Shown here one piece after another: positions 24,378 to 31,201 of a stretch of 46,899 nucleotides of DNA. The notes beneath the pieces are model-generated. The model saw only the letters and a program-made list of their open reading frames with translations, did no database searches and was not told the DNA's origin. A program made the translations under genes and the position numbers. The DNA is taken from assembly GCF_001425685.1 (NCBI RefSeq), contig NZ_LMCY01000026.1, forward strand, positions 122,896 to 169,794, written 5' to 3'. This DNA is from Massilia sp. Root335 (GTDB taxonomy: Bacteria > Pseudomonadota > Gammaproteobacteria > Burkholderiales > Burkholderiaceae_D). Position 1 is the first letter of the stretch. Every line of letters begins with the position of its first letter.

Positions 24378-24392
24378 TGTAGTAAATTTACA
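24378..24392. promoter_or_regulatory. HexR operator, zwf proximal (perfect palindrome)
   Basis: TGTAGTAAATTTACA is the known HexR binding sequence type (TGTARTWWWWTTACA in pseudomonads). It lies 25-39 bases upstream of the zwf ATG and overlaps a tentative -10 (TAAATT, 24383-24388) that is 17 bases from TTGCGC (24360-24365). Repression by occlusion is expected. Confidence 0.8.
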
Positions 24393-24416
24393 GCATTTCA
24401 CTCCTCGACAAACACC

Positions 24417-25886
24417 ATGGCTCTTTCCGATTTCGATCTCGTTTTCTTCGGCGGCAGCGGCGACCTCGCGATGCGCAAGCTGTTGCCGGCGATGTATGCC
24501 CGTGACGTGTGCAACGACCTGCCCGCGACGGCGCGCATCATCTGCGTCGGCCGCGATGCCATGTCGCAGGAAGCGTTCATCGACATGGTCGAGACCCATG
24601 CGAAGCCGCACGTGAAGGAAAACGTCGACGCCGCCGCGTGGCAGACCTTCCTGGACCGCATCACCTATGTCGCCGTCGATGCCGGCAACGTGGCGACCTA
24701 TGCGGGGCTCGTCGAGGCGCTGCGCGAGGATGCCGGCATCACGCGCGTCTATTACCTGGCCACGCCGCCCCAGTTGTTCGCGCAAATCTGCGAGAACCTG
24801 GCCGCCGTGGGCCTGGCAACGCCGGATTCGCGCGTCGTGCTGGAAAAGCCGCTGGGCCGCGACCTCGCGTCGGCCAAGCAGATCAACGCCGACGTCGGCA
24901 AGGTCTTCGCCGAATCGCAGATCTACCGGATCGACCACTACCTCGGCAAGGAAACCGTGCAGAACCTGCTGGCCCTGCGCTTCGGTAACATCCTGTTCGA
25001 GCCGCTGTGGCGCCGCGAATGGATCTCGGACGTGCAGATCACCATCGCCGAAAAGATCGGCGTCGGCAACCGTCTCGGCTACTACGACAACTCGGGCGCC
25101 CTGCGCGACATGCTGCAGAACCACCTGTTGCAGCTGCTGTGCATCGTCGCGATGGAACCGCCGACGTCGATCGCGCCGGATGCCGTGCGCGACGCCAAGC
25201 TGCAGGTGCTGCGCTCGCTGAAGCGCTTCACGCCGACGACGCTGTCGCAGAACATCGTGCGCGGCCAGTACCGTTCGGGTTATGTCGACGGCCAGGCGGT
25301 GCCTGGCTACCGCGACGAACCGGGCGCGCCCAAGCAGTCGAAGACGGAAACCTTCGTCGCGATGAAGGCCGAAATCGACACGTGGCGCTGGGCCGGCGTG
25401 CCGTTCTACCTGCGCACCGGCAAGCGCATGGCCGACCGCCTGGCCGAGATCGTCGTGCGCTTCAAGCCGATTCCACACTCGATCTTCAACCAGCCGACGT
25501 CGAGCTTCCAGCCGAACAGCCTCGTGATCCGCCTGCAGCCGGACGAAGGCCTGTCGATGAACCTGATGGCCAAGACGCCGGGCGACTCCATGCGCCTGAA
25601 ACAGGCCGAGCTCGAACTGGATTTCCGCGAACAGTTCAAGTCCCCGCGCATGGAAGCGTACGAGCGCCTGCTGCTCGACGTCCTGCGCGGCCAGCTCACG
25701 CTGTTCATGCGCGGCGACGAGCTGGAAGCCGCGTGGGAATGGGTCGAGCCGATCCTCGAATACTGGGAACAGGACGACACGACGCCGGTCCCGTACACCT
25801 CCGGCACGTGGGGCCCGGCCTCCTCTTCCGCGCTGATCGGCCGCGACGGCCTGCAGTGGCGCGAAGAAGCGCTGCCGGAAGACTGA
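24417..25886 (+). CDS. zwf: Glucose-6-phosphate 1-dehydrogenase
   Basis: A 489-residue enzyme oxidising glucose 6-phosphate to 6-phosphogluconolactone with NAD(P)+. The nucleotide-binding GGSGDLAMRKLLPA is near the N-terminus and the active-site signature RIDHYLGKE is near residue 180. The start at 24417 is chosen because it gives MALSDFDLVFFGGSGDLAMR; the frame is open from 24375 but would include the HexR box region. No clear ribosome-binding site is seen. hexR follows 9 bases after the stop. Two HexR boxes lie upstream. Confidence 0.97.
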   Translation: MALSDFDLVFFGGSGDLAMRKLLPAMYARDVCNDLPATARIICVGRDAMSQEAFIDMVETHAKPHVKENVDAAAWQTFLDRITYVAVDAGNVATYAGLVEALREDAGITRVYYLATPPQLFAQICENLAAVGLATPDSRVVLEKPLGRDLASAKQINADVGKVFAESQIYRIDHYLGKETVQNLLALRFGNILFEPLWRREWISDVQITIAEKIGVGNRLGYYDNSGALRDMLQNHLLQLLCIVAMEPPTSIAPDAVRDAKLQVLRSLKRFTPTTLSQNIVRGQYRSGYVDGQAVPGYRDEPGAPKQSKTETFVAMKAEIDTWRWAGVPFYLRTGKRMADRLAEIVVRFKPIPHSIFNQPTSSFQPNSLVIRLQPDEGLSMNLMAKTPGDSMRLKQAELELDFREQFKSPRMEAYERLLLDVLRGQLTLFMRGDELEAAWEWVEPILEYWEQDDTTPVPYTSGTWGPASSSALIGRDGLQWREEALPED

Positions 25887-25895
25887 GGACGCACC

Positions 25896-26750
25896 GTGCT
25901 GCTCGATTCGATCCGTACCCAGCTCGACTCGCTGTCGAAGTCCGAGCGCAAGGTGGCGCTCGCCGTGCTGGCCGCGCCCAGCGCCACCGTGAGCCAGAAC
26001 ATCACGGCGCTGGCGCGCAGCGCGCAGGTGTCGGAGCCGACCGTCGTGCGCTTCTGCCGCACGCTCGGCTACGACGGCTGGCACGAGTTCAAGCTGAAGC
26101 TCGCGCAAGGCCTCGCGCTCGCGCTGCCCGGCGCGACCGAGCAGCCGGCGCAGGACGACCTCGCCGCGGACCTCGTCAACAAGATCTGCAGCCGCTCCAT
26201 CAACACCCTGCTCGACCTGCGCAACAACCTGAAACCGGAACTGATCCAGAAAGCGCTCGACATCCTGTCGCGCGCCAACAAGATCGAGTTCTACGGCCAG
26301 GGCACGTCGGGCTTCGTTGCGGCCGACGCGCAGCACAAATTCTTCCGCTCGGGCGTGCCGACCGTCGCGTACACCGATCCGGCGATCCACGCCATCGCGG
26401 CCGCGCTGCTGCGCGAAGGCGATGCGCTCGTCGCGATCTCGCAGCGCGGCAACAACCCGTCGCTCACGCGCTCGGCGAAGCTGGCGCGCCGCGGCGGCGC
26501 GGAAGTGATCGTGCTGGCGCCGTCCGGCACGCCGCTCGCGGAGATGGCGAGCCTCTTGATTCCCATCGACCTCGTGTTCGCGATCGACCCGTACACGCCG
26601 ATCTCAGCGCGCCTGGCCTACCTCGTCGTGATCGACGTGCTCGCGGTCGGCCTCGCGCTGCAGCGCGGACCCGAATTCCGCAAGAAGATGCAGAACGCGC
26701 AGAAGGCCTTGCAGGAATTCGACCTGCAATTCGATTCCTTCATCGGATGA
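25896..26750 (+). CDS. hexR: HexR, RpiR-family repressor of central carbon metabolism
   Basis: A 284-residue regulator. Residues 1-77 are the RpiR helix-turn-helix domain (LSKSERKVALAVLAAPSATV, then VSEPTVVRFCRTLGYDGWHE). Residues about 120-260 are a SIS sugar-phosphate-binding domain (RANKIEFYGQGTSGFVA, ALLREGDALVAISQRGNN). In pseudomonads HexR represses zwf, edd and related genes, and KDPG releases it. Here it starts with GTG, preceded by GAGGA, 9 bases after zwf, so it is made with its own targets. The four operator-like sites in the window agree with that role. The next gene overlaps its stop (ATGA). Confidence 0.95.
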   Translation: MLLDSIRTQLDSLSKSERKVALAVLAAPSATVSQNITALARSAQVSEPTVVRFCRTLGYDGWHEFKLKLAQGLALALPGATEQPAQDDLAADLVNKICSRSINTLLDLRNNLKPELIQKALDILSRANKIEFYGQGTSGFVAADAQHKFFRSGVPTVAYTDPAIHAIAAALLREGDALVAISQRGNNPSLTRSAKLARRGGAEVIVLAPSGTPLAEMASLLIPIDLVFAIDPYTPISARLAYLVVIDVLAVGLALQRGPEFRKKMQNAQKALQEFDLQFDSFIG

Positions 26751-27334
26751 CGGCCCCCGTCTTCTTCGAGGACGCAGCCGCTTTTCGCGCCTGGCTCGCG
26801 GCGCACGCGCACGAGGCGCGCGAACTGCTCGTCGGCTTTCACAAGGTCGGCACGGGCAAGCCGTGCATGCGCTGGTCCGACTCGGTCGACCAGGCGCTGT
26901 GCTACGGCTGGATCGACGGCGTGCGCAAGGGCGTCGACGATGCGACCTACACGATCCGCTTCACGCCGCGCAAACCGGGCTCGATCTGGAGCGCGGTGAA
27001 CATCGACAAGGTCGCACGGCTGCGCGAACTCGGGCTGATGACGCCCGCGGGCGAAGCGGCGTTCGCCCTGCGCTCGGAAGACCGCTCGCGCGTGTATTCG
27101 CACGAGCGCGAATCTCCGGCCGAACTGGCGCCCGCGGACCTCGCCCGCTTCAAGCGCCACAAGGCCGCGTGGGCCTATTTCGAAGCGTGCCCGCCCGGTT
27201 ACCGCAAGCGCATGCTGCACGTCGTCACGAGCGCGAAAAAGCCGGAGACGCGGGCCGCGCGGCTCGATCGGCTGATCGCGGCGTGCGCGGAGGGGCGGCG
27301 GCTCGACGAGTGGGCGCCGGCCAGGAACGCCTGA
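26747..27334 (+). CDS. YdeI/OmpD-associated family protein
   Basis: A 195-residue cytoplasmic protein of the YdeI (OmpD-associated) family. Characteristic blocks are FRAWLAAHAHEARELLVGFH, DSVDQALCYGWIDGV and FTPRKPGSIWSAVNIDKVAR, with a basic C-terminal tail. The ATG at 26747 overlaps the hexR stop in an ATGA, so it is translationally coupled to hexR. The family's function is not settled; some members are linked to antimicrobial peptide resistance, but that is not evidence here. It is convergent with the next gene (84 bases apart). Confidence 0.85.
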   Translation: MTAPVFFEDAAAFRAWLAAHAHEARELLVGFHKVGTGKPCMRWSDSVDQALCYGWIDGVRKGVDDATYTIRFTPRKPGSIWSAVNIDKVARLRELGLMTPAGEAAFALRSEDRSRVYSHERESPAELAPADLARFKRHKAAWAYFEACPPGYRKRMLHVVTSAKKPETRAARLDRLIAACAEGRRLDEWAPARNA

Positions 27335-27418
27335 CAGCATCTGCGGCGCCGTCAAGGCGATGTGCGCCGTATTGCTGGCTTTGACGCAGGATCGCGTCGA
27401 ACGAGCGACCGCGCTTCA

Positions 27419-28018
27419 TCAGTCGAACTTGACGAGGTCCTTGAAGATCAGTTGACCCCAGCTGTTTCCGCGTCCCTGCACCAGCAGTCCACCTTCCGCC
27501 AGCGCACCCAGTTTGACCGGTGCGAAACCGAGATCTTCCGCAAGCGAAGCGATCCCGGTTGCGGCGGCGTCATCGTCGCTGGCCAGGAACACGACGCGCC
27601 TTCCACCATGTACGGCCGGATCCTGCCCGAGGACGGTAGCGCCCAGATGGTTGAAGCCTTTGACCAGTCGCCCGCCGTTGAAGGCCTGCGCAACGAAGCT
27701 GGAAGAAGGCACACCTCCCAGTTCCTCGGGGGGCACGCCGTAGGCATTGGTCACATCGACGATGGTCTTCCCCTGCCAGTCGGGGAGCGCCTTCGCGACG
27801 TCTTGGTGCGCTCCGAAACGGACGGCCAAAAAGATGACGTCCGCCTTGACGGCATCCTCCAGTTTCTTGGGAATGACCCCGGGTCCGATCGCGGCCGCAT
27901 CGGACGCAAAGCTTTCCGGGTCCCGCGTGGTCGCAACCGACACGTCAATGCCTTTGCGCGCAAACGCCCTGGCCAGTGCGTGGCCGATCTTGCCGAAACC
28001 GATAATTGCGTAGCTCAT
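27419..28018 (-). CDS. NAD(P)-binding reductase of the F420/NADP oxidoreductase-like family
   Basis: A 199-residue Rossmann protein beginning MSYAIIGFGKIGHALARAFA, with the GxGxxG dinucleotide site at residues 7-12. The later VTNAYGVPPEELGG and KGFNHLGATVLGQDPAVHGG blocks match the NADPH-dependent F420 reductase-like family, whose members in organisms lacking F420 use NADPH in other reductions. AAGGAG precedes the ATG (rc of 28023-28028). It follows the SDR gene by 35 bases on the same strand, so the two form an operon divergent from the LysR gene. Confidence 0.85.
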   Translation of the reverse strand: MSYAIIGFGKIGHALARAFARKGIDVSVATTRDPESFASDAAAIGPGVIPKKLEDAVKADVIFLAVRFGAHQDVAKALPDWQGKTIVDVTNAYGVPPEELGGVPSSSFVAQAFNGGRLVKGFNHLGATVLGQDPAVHGGRRVVFLASDDDAAATGIASLAEDLGFAPVKLGALAEGGLLVQGRGNSWGQLIFKDLVKFD

Positions 28019-28053
28019 ATATTCTCCTTGGGTGTATCACGCCTGCGGGCGCG

Positions 28054-28788
28054 TCAGATTTGCGCGAGGCCGCCGTCGACGGCGACCTCGCTGCCGGTCA
28101 TGAAACTGCTGTCCTGCGACGCCAGGAAGGCGGCGGCCGCGCCGATCTCCGCCGGATCGGCCATGCGCTCGAGCGGCGTCAGCGAGGCGAAGACCTTCAT
28201 GCCTTCCGCGCCCAGCGCTTCCTTCGCCAGTTCGGTCGCCGTCGGCCCGGGCGACAGCACGTTGACCCGGATACCCGTGCCCTTCAGGTCCTCCGCCCAG
28301 GTCCGCGCCAGGTTGCGCACCGCCGCCTTGCTCGCGCTGTAGGCGCTGAACGCAGGGGCGCCCGTGGTGCCGGCGCTCGAACCGGTCAGGATGATCGAAC
28401 CGCCGGCGCCCATCAGCGGCAGCGCCTTCTGGACCGTGAAGATCGTCCCCTTCACATTGGTGTCGAAGATGTCGTCGATGTGCGCGGCCGTGATCCGGCC
28501 GAGCGGAAGCTGGCTTCCCGCCCCGGCGTTGGCGAAGACGATGTCGAGGGTGCCGCGCTCGGCCTTCACCGCCGCGTACAGCCGGTCGAGGTCGTCCGGA
28601 TCGGAGACCGAGCCCGCCACCGCGCGGGCATTGGGTCCGAGGTCGGCCGCGGCCGCGTCGAGCGCTTCGCGCCGGCGGCCGAAGATGAAGACGAAGGCGC
28701 CCTCCTCGATGAAACGCTTGGCCGCCGCGCGGCCGATGCCGGTCGCGCCGCCCGTGATGACGGCGGTCTTTCCATTCAATCTGTTCAT
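28054..28788 (-). CDS. Short-chain dehydrogenase/reductase
   Basis: A 244-residue classical SDR. The coenzyme site TGGATGIG is near residue 13, followed by FGRRREALD (NADPH-preferring Arg pair), and the catalytic Ser-Tyr-Lys set is in LTGSSAGTTG and SAYSASKAAV. The C-terminal block SEVAVDGG is typical. The start at 28788 is chosen by alignment to the family; the ATG at 28797 is close to GGAAG and is an alternative. It is transcribed with the downstream reductase and divergently from the LysR gene, which is the likely regulator. The substrate is not evident. Confidence 0.92.
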   Translation of the reverse strand: MNRLNGKTAVITGGATGIGRAAAKRFIEEGAFVFIFGRRREALDAAAADLGPNARAVAGSVSDPDDLDRLYAAVKAERGTLDIVFANAGAGSQLPLGRITAAHIDDIFDTNVKGTIFTVQKALPLMGAGGSIILTGSSAGTTGAPAFSAYSASKAAVRNLARTWAEDLKGTGIRVNVLSPGPTATELAKEALGAEGMKVFASLTPLERMADPAEIGAAAAFLASQDSSFMTGSEVAVDGGLAQI

Positions 28789-28941
28789 GTCGTGCATTCT
28801 TCCGTGGAGTCGTTCCGATGGATAAGCAGCCGACGCGTACCCGCACCGTGCTGCATCGAACTGAATCATGAAGACTGGAAGCGATCGTGAGAAGACGGTA
28901 TATTGAGATGCAATCTATCTATTTTTGAGATGGGAAAATAC

Positions 28942-29892
28942 ATGCTCGATGGCGTCTCCCTGGACCAGCTCAGGACCTTTATTGCCGCTGTGGATGAGGG
29001 AAGCTTTTCCGCCGCAGCAAGAAAGCTCAATCGCGTCCAGTCGGCGGTGAGCGGGTGGGTGGGCAGCCTGGAAGCCCGGATCGGCGTGGTGCTGTTCGAC
29101 CGCTCCGGCCGGTTCCCCAGACTCACGCCCGAGGGAAGCCTGCTGCTCGCCGACGCGCGCAACATCGTCGCCGGCGTGGATACGCTGAAGGCGCGTGCGA
29201 AATTGATGGCGTCCGGTCTCGAGCCCGAACTAACGGTCGTCGTCGACGTGTTTTTCCCGACAGCGGTCATCAGCGGCGCCGCAAAGGCATTCGCGGTCAA
29301 ATTTCCGCTCACCCCGCTACGAATTTTCGTCGAAGGCCTTGGCGCCGCTTATCAACCCGTGCTCGATGGCCGGTGCAGCCTGGGCATTCTCTCGGCCCTG
29401 CCGATGGCGTTCCCGTCGCTTGTCAGCGAGCGGCTGGGGACAATCACCCTCGTCGCGGTGGCCGCGCCGGGCCATCCGCTGGCACGATTCGGTCACCGGA
29501 TACCGCGAGAGGAGCTGGCGAAAGCCGTTCAGCTTGTGCTCACGGACAGGTCCGACCTGCTGGCCGGACGGGACTACGGCGTCGTGTCGCCGCACACCTG
29601 GCGGCTGGCCGACTTGTCGACCAAGCACGCCTTCCTCAAGGACGGACTCGGATGGGGAGGGATGCCTCTACACATGGTAGAAAAGGACATTGCCGATGGC
29701 ACATTGCTAGTGTTGGATGTGGACGAGCTGCCAAGCGCCGGAACGGCGTTTGCCATTTCCGCCTGCCACCAGGCATCGAGCCCACCAGGGCCGGCAGGCC
29801 GATGGCTCATCGACCATTTGAAGACAGTGGCGGTGACCGCTCCCGGTCAGCCGCCCACGATCACGACGTCGAACGGCCCCGGCCGGGCCTGA
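28942..29892 (+). CDS. LysR family transcriptional regulator
   Basis: A 316-residue LysR regulator. The winged helix-turn-helix is at residues about 5-64: LDQLRTFIAAVDEGSFSAAA, KLNRVQSAVSGWV. The remaining 240 residues form the periplasmic-binding-type effector domain. The start at 28942 has GGGA upstream; ATGs at 28930 and 28903 are alternatives. It is divergent from the SDR-reductase operon, the usual LysR arrangement, with about 153 bases between. The tail is Pro/Thr-rich. The effector is unknown. Confidence 0.93.
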   Translation: MLDGVSLDQLRTFIAAVDEGSFSAAARKLNRVQSAVSGWVGSLEARIGVVLFDRSGRFPRLTPEGSLLLADARNIVAGVDTLKARAKLMASGLEPELTVVVDVFFPTAVISGAAKAFAVKFPLTPLRIFVEGLGAAYQPVLDGRCSLGILSALPMAFPSLVSERLGTITLVAVAAPGHPLARFGHRIPREELAKAVQLVLTDRSDLLAGRDYGVVSPHTWRLADLSTKHAFLKDGLGWGGMPLHMVEKDIADGTLLVLDVDELPSAGTAFAISACHQASSPPGPAGRWLIDHLKTVAVTAPGQPPTITTSNGPGRA

Positions 29893-29993
29893 AGCTGGGG
29901 GGCGCCGTCATCTGCTCGTCACCATGAAATCATGCGCTTGTCATGCATCGATGAGGTCGAGCCGGCCGTATCGGATGACCGTCGCCGTCGATC

Positions 29994-30605
29994 TCAATAC
30001 CCGACCGTGAACCGCTGGCGCACGTGCGCGGGCTTCTCGATCTCGTCGACCAGCGCGACGGCATAGTCTTCATACGAGATCGTGCTGCCCTTCTCGCTCA
30101 CCAGCAGCTCGTCCTTGGCCAGGCGGAATGTGCCGGTGCGCTCGCCCGGCACGAACATCGCCGACGGCGAGATGAACGTCCAATCGAGATCGCTCACGCC
30201 GCGCAGCGCGTCCAGGAATGCGGCGCCCTTCGTCGCCTCGTCCTTGTACGCGGCGGGGAAATCGGGCTGGTCGAGCAGGCGCTTGCCCGGCGCGACGAAC
30301 AGGCTGGCGGCGCCGCCGACGACGAGATAACGTTTTACGCCGGATGCGCGCACGGCGTCGATCAGCGCGTCCGGCTCGCTGTCGAGGAAGCGCACGGCGC
30401 TGATCACGGCGTCGTGGCCCTTCAGCACCTCAGCGAGGCCGGCGGGGTCGGCGACGTCGCCGCGCGCCGCGGTCACACCGGCCCGGGCCGGGACTTTGGA
30501 CGGATCGCGGACGATGGCCGTGACCTGGTGGTTGCGCGAGACGAGTTCGTTCAGGATGCGCGTGCCGACGTTGCCGGAGGCGCCGATGAGGGCGATGCGT
30601 GCCAT
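29994..30605 (-). CDS. NAD(P)-binding NmrA/SDR-like oxidoreductase
   Basis: A 203-residue atypical SDR/NmrA-type protein. It opens MARIALIGASGNVGTRILNE, with GxxGxxG in place, followed by VTAIVRDPSKVPARAG and a VARGDVADPAGL-like block (ARGDVADPAGLAEVLKGHDA). Such proteins are NADPH sensors or reductases (for example quinone or flavin reductases). AGGGA lies 7 bases before the ATG. It is divergent from an HxlR-type regulator with 142 bases between, a common pairing in which the regulator controls the reductase. Confidence 0.88.
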   Translation of the reverse strand: MARIALIGASGNVGTRILNELVSRNHQVTAIVRDPSKVPARAGVTAARGDVADPAGLAEVLKGHDAVISAVRFLDSEPDALIDAVRASGVKRYLVVGGAASLFVAPGKRLLDQPDFPAAYKDEATKGAAFLDALRGVSDLDWTFISPSAMFVPGERTGTFRLAKDELLVSEKGSTISYEDYAVALVDEIEKPAHVRQRFTVGY

Positions 30606-30747
30606 ATGGGATTCCCTAAGTCTGTGGTTGAGAACAGGTCTAAAAACGAGACCGACGAGGCATCTTATGCTAGGCTGCGCGTGCCGCACAAGAAGTCAGC
30701 GCGGCGTGATCAGGTCAGCGCGAACTGACCGCTACCCTCTGCACACC

Positions 30748-31128
30748 ATGGCCAAAACGAATCTTCTTGCCGCGCACGGCGGCTTCGAACAACCCTGCCC
30801 CATCCGCGACGTGCTGGACCGCATCGGCGACCAGTGGAGCCTCCTCGTGCTCGACGCCCTCGAAGGCGGCACGAAACGTTTCAACGAATTGATGCGCGAA
30901 CTGGGCGACATCTCCAAGCAGATGCTGTCGCTGACCCTCAAGCGCCTGGAAGAAGACGGCTTCGTGCGCCGCACGCTGTATCCGGAAGTCCCGCCGCGCG
31001 TCGAATACGACCTCACGCCGCTGGGCCACTCCTTCCTCGTGCCGATGAAGGGACTGGTCGCCTGGGCCGACGAGCATCACCGGCACGTGTGCGAAGCGCG
31101 CGCGCACTACCGGACCAGCACCCGGTAA
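30748..31128 (+). CDS. HxlR family transcriptional regulator
   Basis: A 126-residue winged-helix regulator of the HxlR family. Typical blocks are CPIRDVLDRIGDQWSLLVLD, the RFNELMRELGDISKQMLSLT recognition region and the LEEDGFVRRTLYPEVPPRVE wing. A Cys near residue 17 is often the redox sensor in this family and lies in the expected place (QPCPIRD). The ATG at 30748 is chosen by family length. It is divergent from the NmrA-like reductase gene, its probable target. Confidence 0.93.
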   Translation: MAKTNLLAAHGGFEQPCPIRDVLDRIGDQWSLLVLDALEGGTKRFNELMRELGDISKQMLSLTLKRLEEDGFVRRTLYPEVPPRVEYDLTPLGHSFLVPMKGLVAWADEHHRHVCEARAHYRTSTR

Positions 31129-31201
31129 CGAAAAAAAAAATCTCCTGAATTGATTTTTATTTATAATAAACAATCGTCACTATAATAACCAGGAGATCAC
31201 A

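Noticed and set aside
24243..26390. 715-codon open frame opposite zwf and hexR
   Set aside because: Antisense shadow covering two well-supported genes and their promoter.
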